The notes under the pieces: generated by a model | Database searches by the model: none | What the model was told of the DNA's origin: nothing | The model's input: only the letters and a program-made list of their open reading frames with translations | From: JBGPGW01 sp041484095 | Lineage (GTDB): Bacteria > Pseudomonadota > Alphaproteobacteria > CADEGL01 | NCBI GenBank assembly: GCA_041484095.1 | Contig: JBGPGW010000236.1 | Coordinates: 1-5,724, forward strand | DNA length: 5,724 nucleotides | Direction of reading: 5' to 3' | Position numbers and translations under genes: made by a program | Part shown: positions 1 through 5,615 of the stretch, in pieces | How positions within the stretch are numbered: position 1 is the stretch's first letter | Layout of the letters: the number at the start of each line of letters is the position of its first letter

Positions 1-621
1 GGGATAGGGATGGGGCCCGGCGACGGTTCCGATGATATAGAACGTCGATTCGACGTTGGCGACCCAATCGCGCAGCGCCTCGTTGAGCGCGTCCTTGAGT
101 GATTGCGAGCCGCTCGTTACGGGCACGACTTCGGCGCCGAGCAACTTCATGCGGAAGACATTGGGCGCCTGCCTCTCGATGTCCTTGACGCCCATATAGA
201 CCCGGCACGGCAAGTCGAATAGCGCGCAGACGGTCGCCGTCGCGACGCCGTGCTGGCCGGCCCCGGTCTCGGCGATGATGCGCGTCTTTCCCATGCGGCG
301 CGCCAGCAAGATCTGGCCGAGGCAGTTGTTGATCTTGTGGCTGCCGGTATGGTTGAGCTCGTCGCGCTTGAAATAGATCTTGGCGCCGCCGAAGTGCCGC
401 GTGAGCCGCTCCGCGAAATAAAGCGGGCTGGGACGCCCCACGTAATGCGTGAGATGGCGCGCGAAGTCGGCTTCAAAGGCGGGGTCGGCCTTGGCGTCCT
501 CGTAGGCGCGTTCGAGCGCTAGCACGAGCGGCATCAGGGTCTCGGCGACATAACGCCCGCCGAAGATACCGAAATGCCCGCGCTCGTCCGGTCCTGCGCG
601 ATAGGTGTTGATCTGGGCCAT
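1..621 (-). CDS. trpB: Tryptophan synthase beta chain, N-terminal 207 residues (3' end outside window)
   Basis: TrpB is the PLP-dependent beta subunit of tryptophan synthase. It condenses indole, channelled from TrpA, with L-serine to give L-tryptophan in the cytoplasm. The translation starts MAQINTYRAGPDERGHFGIF and continues with GGRYVAETLMP, the usual TrpB N-terminus. The motif HTGSHKINN (residues 91-99) holds the PLP Schiff-base lysine, Lys96. AETGAGQHG (117-125) is the substrate carboxylate loop, with Glu118 in the place of the catalytic Glu109 of Salmonella TrpB. QAPNVFRMKLLGAEVVPV follows as expected. The window ends in frame after 207 codons of roughly 400, so the distal PLP-phosphate loop and the C-terminal half cannot be checked. 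The ATG at 621 is preceded by GAAGGG at a 6-nt spacing, which supports this start. It lies 82 nt downstream of trpF; trpA is the expected next gene, beyond the window. Identity is very secure from the motifs. Confidence 0.97.
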   Translation of the reverse strand, partial: MAQINTYRAGPDERGHFGIFGGRYVAETLMPLVLALERAYEDAKADPAFEADFARHLTHYVGRPSPLYFAERLTRHFGGAKIYFKRDELNHTGSHKINNCLGQILLARRMGKTRIIAETGAGQHGVATATVCALFDLPCRVYMGVKDIERQAPNVFRMKLLGAEVVPVTSGSQSLKDALNEALRDWVANVESTFYIIGTVAGPHPYP

Positions 622-627
622 CCGCCG

Positions 628-633
628 CCCTTC
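628..633 (-). promoter_or_regulatory. Ribosome binding site of trpB
   Basis: On the minus strand GAAGGG lies 6 nt before the ATG at 621. It is one of the better Shine-Dalgarno matches in this cluster. It supports MAQ as the trpB N-terminus over the in-frame TTG further upstream. It also indicates that trpB, which is separated from trpF by 82 nt, can initiate independently of upstream translation. Confidence 0.55.
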
Positions 634-703
634 GAAGCCGCCGCTCAATAGAGTGGCGAATTAAGCACAAGCGGCCAGACCGCGCACGGCAAAACCGGGC
701 GGC

Positions 704-1351
704 TCACAAGGACCGCACGATTCCAAGGAACTCCGCGATGCGCTGCGGGTCCTTGTGCCCGGGACGGTCCTCGACGCCCGAGGAGACGTCGACCGCTTGC
801 GCCCCGCTGATTCGTACCGCTTCGGCGACATTTGCGCCGTTGAGGCCGCCTGAGAGCATCCACGGACGCGTGATTCGCGCGCCGGACAGGATTTGCCAAT
901 CGAACGCGAGCGCATTCCCCCCGGGCAGCGCACCCGTCATCGTGGATGGCACCTTGGCATCGAAAAGGAGCCAGTCCGCGCTGTCGAGAAAGCGGTCCGC
1001 CTGATCGAGGTCGGCCGCGCTTGCGATCTTGATTGCCTTCATCACCGGCAAGCCGAGCCGGGTTTTCGTGGCACGGATGCGCTCGGGACTCTCCGCGCCG
1101 TGGAACTGCAGCATGTCGAGCGGCGCATCCCTGAGGACGGCCTCGATCGCGGCATCCTCGACGTCGACAAACAGACCGACGCGGATGATGCCGGATGGGG
1201 TCCGCCGCGCGAGCGCGCCTGCCGCGGACGGCGTGACATAGCGTGGTGAACGCGCATAGAAGACAAAGCCGACGAAGCTCGCGCCGTTCACAACCGCCGC
1301 CTCGAGCGCTTGCGGATCATTGATGCCGCAAATCTTGGCCTTCACCGTCAT
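704..1351 (-). CDS. trpF: Phosphoribosylanthranilate isomerase
   Basis: TrpF catalyses the Amadori rearrangement of N-(5-phosphoribosyl)anthranilate to CdRP, the third committed step of tryptophan synthesis. The protein is 215 residues, the normal size for a monofunctional single-barrel enzyme. The N-terminal KICGI motif gives the general base Cys8. LLFDAK (128-133) gives the general acid Asp131. Phosphate-binding loops are visible as LSGGLN (166-171) and AVDVSSGVE (186-194), with FVGFVFYARSPRYVTP (26-41) the typical early segment. Both catalytic residues are present, so it should be active. The ATG overlaps the pyrF stop codon as ATGA and lacks a strong Shine-Dalgarno, which suggests translational coupling to pyrF. 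trpB follows 82 nt later. TrpF is not fused to TrpC (as in Escherichia coli) or to TrpB here. Identity is secure. Confidence 0.97.
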   Translation of the reverse strand: MTVKAKICGINDPQALEAAVVNGASFVGFVFYARSPRYVTPSAAGALARRTPSGIIRVGLFVDVEDAAIEAVLRDAPLDMLQFHGAESPERIRATKTRLGLPVMKAIKIASAADLDQADRFLDSADWLLFDAKVPSTMTGALPGGNALAFDWQILSGARITRPWMLSGGLNGANVAEAVRISGAQAVDVSSGVEDRPGHKDPQRIAEFLGIVRSL

Positions 1352-2064
1352 GGCCGTGCCCGTTTGAGCTCGGAGGCGATTCCCTGTGCCGCCGCAATTG
1401 GATCAGGCGCGGCCGTGATCGGACGGCCGATGACGAGAATGTCGGCGCCGGCGGCGACCGCCTCCTTCGGGGTCATGACCCGCTTCTGATCATCCTTCTC
1501 CGCGGAGGACGGCCGAATTCCCGGGACGACGAGCGTGAAACTCTTGCCGCAACGCGCGCGGACAGCCGCTACTTCGAGCGGCGAGCACACGATGCCGTCG
1601 ACGCCGGCACTCTGCGCGAGATCGGCCAAGCGAAGAACCTGGTCGAGCGCCCGGCCGGTCTGGCCGATCTCCCGGAGATCTCGTTCGTCAAGGCTCGTGA
1701 GCACGCTCACGGCGATGACGAGTGGGCGCGCTGTCTCGCTTTCCTTGGCTGCGCCGACTGCCGCGCTGAGCATGGCGCGCCCGCCGGCTGCGTGGACCGT
1801 CATGATGGCCGGCTCGAGCGGAAGCACGGCGCGCACCGCGCCCGCAACCGTGTTGGGGATGTCATGGAATTTGAGATCGAGGAACACGGGTTGCCCGGTT
1901 CGGCGGACGCGCTCGACGCCCTGCGGCCCGTTCGCCGAGAAAAACTCGAGCCCGAGCTTCACGCCGTCGACATATCCGCCGATTTGCGCCGCAAGCTGTT
2001 CCGCGGCGTCGGATGCGGTCGTATCCAGGGCCACGAAGACACGGGTTCCGGAATCAGACTTCAT
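1348..2064 (-). CDS. pyrF: Orotidine 5'-phosphate decarboxylase
   Basis: PyrF decarboxylates OMP to UMP, the last step of de novo pyrimidine synthesis, as a cytoplasmic TIM-barrel dimer. The protein is 238 residues, the usual length for the short bacterial type. The first barrel strand VFVALDTT (9-16) carries Asp14, and GVKLG (34-38) carries Lys36. The signature FLDLKFHDIPNTV (61-73) supplies the catalytic charged array Asp63, Lys65 and Asp68. PGIRP (181-185) precedes the phosphate-gripper region, and VIGRPI (211-216) holds the phosphate-binding Arg214. All key residues are intact. The start at 2064 gives a standard N-terminus, but the 46 nt before it show no clear purine-rich ribosome binding site. 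Upstream is lapA; downstream, the stop codon overlaps the trpF start by 4 nt. Identity is secure. Confidence 0.97.
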   Translation of the reverse strand: MKSDSGTRVFVALDTTASDAAEQLAAQIGGYVDGVKLGLEFFSANGPQGVERVRRTGQPVFLDLKFHDIPNTVAGAVRAVLPLEPAIMTVHAAGGRAMLSAAVGAAKESETARPLVIAVSVLTSLDERDLREIGQTGRALDQVLRLADLAQSAGVDGIVCSPLEVAAVRARCGKSFTLVVPGIRPSSAEKDDQKRVMTPKEAVAAGADILVIGRPITAAPDPIAAAQGIASELKRARP

Positions 2065-2110
2065 GGTTGGGCGTGCCCGGCCCGGTCGCGCTGGCCGCTA
2101 TGCAGAGTCA

Positions 2111-2371
2111 TCATTTCGATTGGTCCCCGGTCGTGGGTGAACAGGCAGCGCGCGAATTGCGTCGGCGCCGCGCAAAACCGGCGCCGCAGGCGAAGACCAA
2201 GCCGATCGCGAATCCGATACCGATACCGGCGAATACAAGGATGAAGATCGGCGCTTCGTAGGTGTAGGGCAGAGGCCAAAGTTGCAGCGCTACGGACGCC
2301 CGGTTCGCGACGGCGAAGGCAACTGCCGCGAGCGCGACGAAGAGGCCCACGATCAAGATCATGATTCGCAC
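2111..2371 (-). CDS. lapA: LapA-family (DUF1049) small inner-membrane protein
   Basis: This 86-residue protein has two predicted membrane helices, about residues 3-22 (ILIVGLFVALAAVAFAVANR) and 41-63 (PIFILVFAGIGIGFAIGLVF). Between them lies ANRASVALQLWPLPYTYEAP, the family's characteristic periplasmic loop. The second helix ends in an Arg-rich cytoplasmic stretch, FARRRRNSR, consistent with positive-inside topology. In Escherichia coli LapA works with LapB in lipopolysaccharide assembly and LpxC control; that role is only inferred here. The C-terminus is short: it lacks the longer coiled-coil tail of E. coli LapA (about 100 residues). An in-frame stop lies just upstream. The start is therefore GTG at 2371 or ATG at 2362 (83 residues), and neither has a good Shine-Dalgarno. 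It lies 74 nt after ihfB and 46 nt before pyrF, with no lapB between. The family call is good; the function is less sure. Confidence 0.85.
   Translation of the reverse strand: MRIMILIVGLFVALAAVAFAVANRASVALQLWPLPYTYEAPIFILVFAGIGIGFAIGLVFACGAGFARRRRNSRAACSPTTGDQSK
2163..2186 (-). repeat. Inverted repeat, 8-bp GC-only stem, in the lapA 3' coding region
   Basis: CGGCGCCG occurs at 2163-2170 and again at 2179-2186 with an 8-nt spacer. Each unit is itself a palindrome, so the pair is both a direct and an inverted repeat. In lapA mRNA it could form an 8-bp all-GC stem with loop GUUUUGCG. It falls on codons of the tail near Gly63 to Arg70. No U-run follows it, so it is not a standard rho-independent terminator. 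Chance in a GC-rich gene is possible. Confidence 0.5.
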
Positions 2372-2445
2372 GATGAACGATCAAATTTGCTGTGCGGCCG
2401 GCCTGGTGGTCGTGTCCCTCACAAGGATTGGCCGCTCAAGCGTCC

Positions 2446-2730
2446 TCAACTCTCGGTGTTGAGTCGCTCCCTCAGCTCCTTGCCCGCCTTGAAGAAGGGC
2501 ACATGTTTTTCAGCCACTTGGACCGACGTGCCGGTTCGAGGATTGCGACCCTGCCGTGGCCCGCGCCGCTTGACTGAAAATGCGCCGAAACCGCGAAGCT
2601 CGACTCGATCGCCTCGCGAGAGGGCGGCGGTGATTTCGTCGAAGATCGTCGTGATGATCCGCTCGACATCGCGCTGGTAAAGATGAGGGTTCATCTCTGC
2701 CAAGCGCTGAATCAGCTCGGACCTGGTCAT
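2446..2730 (-). CDS. ihfB: Integration host factor subunit beta
   Basis: IHF beta pairs with IHF alpha to bind and sharply bend DNA at specific sites. It acts in transcription, replication and recombination on the nucleoid. From MTRSELIQRL the protein is 94 residues, the length of the Escherichia coli protein. NPHLYQRDVE (14-23) is the typical alphaproteobacterial early segment. RVELRGFGAFS (42-52) contains Glu44 and Arg46, the positions used for sequence recognition in E. coli IHF beta. GRNPRTG (61-67) carries the DNA-intercalating Pro64. VPFFKAGKELRERLN closes the fold. An in-frame ATG at 2745 would add MTVTA and has the better ribosome binding site (GAGAAAG). Family alignment favours 2730, so the start is uncertain by 5 codons. 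A longer reading from 2799 would overlap sppA and lacks family support. The rpsA neighbourhood is conserved with E. coli, although sppA intervenes here. Confidence 0.93.
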   Translation of the reverse strand: MTRSELIQRLAEMNPHLYQRDVERIITTIFDEITAALSRGDRVELRGFGAFSVKRRGPRQGRNPRTGTSVQVAEKHVPFFKAGKELRERLNTES

Positions 2731-2779
2731 AGCGGTTACCGTCATGTCTTTCTCGGCAGGTGCCCCAGCTGTTCGCCCC

Positions 2780-3697
2780 CTAGGGCCGACCGAAGTCAAG
2801 GTGCCAGAGCGAAATCAGCCCGTCAAGTGTAAGCCGTTCAGACAGCTTTGTTTTTCCGGCGATTGTTGAGATGGCGGCATCGAGAAAATCGGCCTCATAA
2901 TGCAGCTGGACGTCGCGGACGGGCATATGGCGGCTGATGCCGCGCTGGGCCTCGAGCCAGGCCAGGGCCTCCGCCTCGCCCCCGATTCCATCGATAAGCC
3001 CGTGCGTGACCGCCTGCCGGCCGGTAAAGAGGCGTCCATCGGCCAGGAGGATCGCTTCGTTGCGCGGCAGGTTTCGCCGCTCGGCGACCATGTCGACGAA
3101 CATATCGTACATATCCAGAATCAGGGCCCGGCTGGCCTCACGGCCTTCGGGCGTCAGGGGTTCGAGCGGCGAGGGGACCGCCTTGAGGGGGGAGCTTTTG
3201 ATGGCCTCGGTCGCGATGCCGAGCTTGCCGAGCAATCCCGAAACGTCGGTCGTCTGCAGGATGACGCCGATCGAGCCGGTGATGGAGCCCTCTCGCGCCA
3301 AAATGTGGTCGGCGCCCAGCGCCACCATGTAGCCCGCCGAGGTCGCCGTCGTTCCCATGACCGCGACGACCGGCTTCTCCGCCGCAACGAATCGGAGGTA
3401 CCGGAACAGCGCTTCCCCGCCGACGACGGTCCCGCCCGGACTGTCGATCCGCACGATCAATGCCTTGACGCTATCGTCGCTCGCGATGTCTTCGAGCGCC
3501 TCGTCGCGGATTCGATCCTCGAAAATGATTCCGGACACGCTCAGGCGGGCGATGTGGTGACGCCCCTTCAAGCCGTCGAAACGGCCGAATACGGCGATGA
3601 CGAGCGCGGCGATGGCCAGGATCGCCAAGGATCGCCAAAGGCTCAGCATCCGCTTGAGCCTTTGGCGATCGATCAGCGTATCTGGCCCGAGAGACAT
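2780..3697 (-). CDS. sppA: Signal peptide peptidase SppA, short (single-domain) type, family S49
   Basis: SppA is a membrane-anchored serine protease that degrades signal peptides left in the inner membrane after secretion. The 305-residue protein matches the short form with one protease domain per subunit rather than the duplicated 67-kDa E. coli form. A basic cytoplasmic N-terminus (IDRQRLKR, 9-16) precedes one membrane anchor at about 21-38. The S49 core follows: VRIDSPGG (82-89), then the nucleophile in GTTATSAGYM (Ser120), the segment REGSITGSIGV (135-145), and the general base Lys172 in IKSSPLKAVPSP. The 52-residue Ser-Lys spacing equals that of Bacillus subtilis SppA (Ser147/Lys199). 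FTGRQAVTHGLID (224-236) is the usual C-terminal signature. The ATG at 3697 retains the conserved pre-anchor segment and has GGAG upstream at a long spacing. It starts 45 nt after rpsA. A perfect 16-bp inverted repeat lies in codons 10-23. Identity is secure. Confidence 0.96.
   Translation of the reverse strand: MSLGPDTLIDRQRLKRMLSLWRSLAILAIAALVIAVFGRFDGLKGRHHIARLSVSGIIFEDRIRDEALEDIASDDSVKALIVRIDSPGGTVVGGEALFRYLRFVAAEKPVVAVMGTTATSAGYMVALGADHILAREGSITGSIGVILQTTDVSGLLGKLGIATEAIKSSPLKAVPSPLEPLTPEGREASRALILDMYDMFVDMVAERRNLPRNEAILLADGRLFTGRQAVTHGLIDGIGGEAEALAWLEAQRGISRHMPVRDVQLHYEADFLDAAISTIAGKTKLSERLTLDGLISLWHLDFGRP
3630..3670 (-). repeat. Perfect 16-bp inverted repeat with 9-nt loop in the sppA 5' coding region
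   Basis: The arms at 3630-3645 and 3655-3670 are exact reverse complements, GATCGCCAAAGGCTCA and TGAGCCTTTGGCGATC. The 9-nt loop at 3646-3654 reads AGCGGATGC in the mRNA sense. The structure begins 27 nt after the sppA start and 73 nt after the rpsA stop. It spans codons for Asp10 to Ser23, and the Met17 ATG lies in the loop. Some stem codons (AGG, CTT, CGA) look less common than the gene's general GC-ending usage. No U-tract follows, so it does not resemble an intrinsic terminator. Its role is unknown: possible RNA stability, processing, pausing or translational control. Confidence 0.8.
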
Positions 3698-3742
3698 CGG
3701 CGATCGACTCCGGTCACGCCAACGACAGACCGATCCCGCGGA

Positions 3743-5500
3743 TTATTCGGAAGCGTCGTCATCCCCCTCTTCACCGTCCTTCGGGTTCTCGCGCTCTTTT
3801 GCGGCTTTGTTGAATGCCGCGCCGAGAATGTCGCCGAGGCTCGCGCCGCTATCGGAGGAGCCGTACTGCGCCATGGCCTGTTTTTCCTCTTCGATCTCTC
3901 GCGCCTTGACCGAGAGGAACACTTTGCGCTCCTTGCGGTCGACCGAGATGATCTTGGCATCCACTTTCTCGCCGACGGCGAAGCGGTCCGGCCTCTGCTC
4001 GCTTCGATCGCGCGACAGATCCACGCGGCGGATGAAGCCAGGTGACCCATCGGACAACGTGACGTCGATGCCGTTGTCGCGCGCGGCGGTCACTGTGCAG
4101 GTCACGACATCGCCCTTCTTGGTTCCCTTGGCGGCGGCCTCGAACTTGTCTTCCGACAATTGCTTGATGCCGAGAGCGACGCGCTCTTTTTCGGCGTCGA
4201 TCTCGAGAACCCTGGCCTTGACGATCTCGCCTTTCTTGTAGCGCTTGACGGCTTCCTCGCCGGGCATCTCCCAATCGAGCTCCGAAATATGCGCCATCCC
4301 TTCGATATCGCCGGCCAGTGCGACGAAGATGCCGAATTCAGTGATATTGCGGATTTCGCCCTGGATATCGCTGCCAACGGGGTGTGCCTCGGCGAACGTG
4401 GCCCACGGATTCTCGTCGCATTGCTTCATGCCAAGGCTGATGCGGCGTTTCTGGGTGTCAACATCGAGGACCAGGACTTCGACCTCCTGGCTGGTCGAGA
4501 CGATCTTGCCGGGGTGCACGTTCTTCTTGGTCCAGCTCATCTCCGAGACATGGACAAGGCCTTCGACGCCCGGCTCGAGCTCGACGAACGCGCCATAGTC
4601 CGTGATGTTGGTCACGCGGCCCTTGAACTTCGTGCCGGACGGATACTTCAGCGCCGCTCCCTCCCATGGGTCGGACTCGAGCTGTTTCATGCCGAGGGAG
4701 ATGCGCTGCGTTTCCGGATTGTAGCGGACGACCTGGACCTTGACGGTCTGGCCGATCTGCAAGGCATCGGAGGGATGATTGATTCGGCGCCACGAAATAT
4801 CGGTGACGTGCAGCAGGCCGTCGATGCCGCCGAGATCGATGAATGCGCCGTAGTCCGTGATGTTCTTGACGACGCCCTGATACACTTGGCCTTCGCGCAG
4901 ATTCGCCACGAGTTCGGAGCGTTGCTCGGCGCGAGTCTCTTCGAGGACGGCGCGGCGCGAGACCACGATATTGCCCCGCTGCCGGTCCATCTTGAGAATC
5001 TGGAACGGTTGTGGCGTCCCCATCAGCGGCGTGACGTCCCTGACGGGACGAATGTCCACTTGGCTTCCGGGAAGGAACGCGACGGCGCCCGACAGGTCGA
5101 CGGTGAATCCGCCTTTGACGCGTCCAAAGATGATGCCATTGACGCGCTCATTATTCCGGTAGGACCGCTCGAGCTCCGTCCATGACTCTTCGCGCTTCGC
5201 TTTTTCGCGGCTGAGCAGTGCCTCGCCATCGCGGCTCTCGATGCGCTCGACGAAGACATCGATGAGATCGCCGACCTTGATTTCCGGCGGTCGGCCCTGC
5301 GCGCCGAATTCCTTTAGAGAAATACGTCCTTCCGCCTTGAGTCCGACGTCGATGAGAACGAAGTCGTTCTCGATCGAGAGCACGGTTCCTTTGACGACCG
5401 TGCCTTCGAAGCCTCGTGAATTGCGAAGCGACTCTTCGAGGAGATCCGCGAAGCGCTCTGTGGGCGCCGCAGCCGCGGAGGACTGTGTTGTATCTGCCAT
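3743..5500 (-). CDS. rpsA: 30S ribosomal protein S1
   Basis: S1 binds mRNA on the small ribosomal subunit and helps to unfold it and place it for initiation. The 585-residue protein has six S1 (OB-fold) repeats at about 33-99, 117-183, 204-272, 289-359, 376-446 and 460-532. Repeats 1 and 2 are the divergent ribosome-anchoring type. Repeats 3 and 4 are the closest to consensus: both contain NITDYGAF, followed by GLLHVTDISW or GLVHVSEMSW. The DNA of that motif is nearly identical between them (4590-4609 against 4845-4864, one mismatch). Repeat 5 has NITEFGIFV. Repeat 6 is degenerate (ARDNGIDVTLSDG). An Ala/Ser-rich N-terminus and an acidic tail after GDILGAA (556-562) fit alphaproteobacterial S1. 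The ATG at 5500 has AAAGG about 11 nt upstream. The gene follows cmk by 115 nt and precedes sppA by 45 nt. Escherichia coli rpsA is autoregulated through its leader; here that is only a possibility. Confidence 0.98.
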   Translation of the reverse strand: MADTTQSSAAAAPTERFADLLEESLRNSRGFEGTVVKGTVLSIENDFVLIDVGLKAEGRISLKEFGAQGRPPEIKVGDLIDVFVERIESRDGEALLSREKAKREESWTELERSYRNNERVNGIIFGRVKGGFTVDLSGAVAFLPGSQVDIRPVRDVTPLMGTPQPFQILKMDRQRGNIVVSRRAVLEETRAEQRSELVANLREGQVYQGVVKNITDYGAFIDLGGIDGLLHVTDISWRRINHPSDALQIGQTVKVQVVRYNPETQRISLGMKQLESDPWEGAALKYPSGTKFKGRVTNITDYGAFVELEPGVEGLVHVSEMSWTKKNVHPGKIVSTSQEVEVLVLDVDTQKRRISLGMKQCDENPWATFAEAHPVGSDIQGEIRNITEFGIFVALAGDIEGMAHISELDWEMPGEEAVKRYKKGEIVKARVLEIDAEKERVALGIKQLSEDKFEAAAKGTKKGDVVTCTVTAARDNGIDVTLSDGSPGFIRRVDLSRDRSEQRPDRFAVGEKVDAKIISVDRKERKVFLSVKAREIEEEKQAMAQYGSSDSGASLGDILGAAFNKAAKERENPKDGEEGDDDASE

Positions 5501-5615
5501 GGACGAATAAACCTTTCTTTGCTTTCAGGCCTGCTGGTTGTCTCCAGCGGTCTTGAACACACCAACCCACCCGACCATCGGAGGATCCGAAGGCCGGCCT
5601 TATCCCCAACAGGCC
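5501..5615 (-). promoter_or_regulatory. cmk-rpsA spacer: candidate structured rpsA leader
   Basis: This 115-nt spacer holds several short inverted repeats. GGCCT at 5611-5615 can pair with AGGCC at 5596-5600 (10-nt loop). The same AGGCC is also part of the 12-bp palindrome AAGGCCGGCCTT at 5590-5601. TCGGA-TCC-TCCGA at 5578-5590 forms a 5-bp stem with a 3-nt loop. GCTGG-AGACAA-CCAGC at 5533-5548 forms another 5-bp stem. CAGGCCTG at 5526-5533 could pair with any of the earlier GGCCT/AGGCC units. A ribosome binding site candidate, AAAGG, lies at 5512-5516. No convincing promoter hexamers or U-run terminator were seen. By analogy with S1 autoregulation in Escherichia coli, where leader hairpins matter, this may be a control region; that is inference. 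Confidence 0.4.

Noticed and set aside
1666..1680. 6-bp inverted repeat GATCTC-CCG-GAGATC inside pyrF
   Set aside because: It is short, inside conserved coding sequence, and of a kind expected by chance in a GC-rich gene.
2375..2393. AT-rich patch containing GATCAAATTTGC upstream of lapA as an IHF site or promoter
   Set aside because: It fails the IHF consensus WATCAANNNNTTR at the first base and in the TTR part. No -35-like element at proper spacing was found.
2778..2785. 8-bp palindrome CCCTAGGG across the sppA stop codon
   Set aside because: It is too short to be meaningful alone, with no flanking symmetry or second copy seen.
2446..2799. Extended 117-codon reading of ihfB starting at 2799
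   Set aside because: The extra 23 residues overlap the end of sppA and have no counterpart in the IHF beta family. Starts at 2745 or 2730 are better supported.
2900..4045. Long plus-strand open frame (381 codons) opposite sppA and rpsA
   Set aside because: It is antisense to two well-supported genes, has low-complexity Arg/Asp/Gly-rich composition typical of GC-rich shadow frames, and shows no recognisable domain.
4582..4864. Near-identical 20-nt direct repeats at 4590-4609 and 4845-4864
   Set aside because: They encode the same NITDYGAF motif in successive S1 domains, so they reflect domain duplication and not a mobile or regulatory repeat.
4160..5185. Long plus-strand open frame (341 codons) opposite rpsA
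   Set aside because: It mirrors the repeated S1 domains on the opposite strand. Its internal repetition is explained by rpsA, and no known protein signature is seen.
5590..5601. Palindrome AAGGCCGGCCTT as a cmk terminator
   Set aside because: A perfect palindrome has no loop of its own, and no U-run follows it on the minus strand. It is better treated as part of the possible rpsA leader fold.
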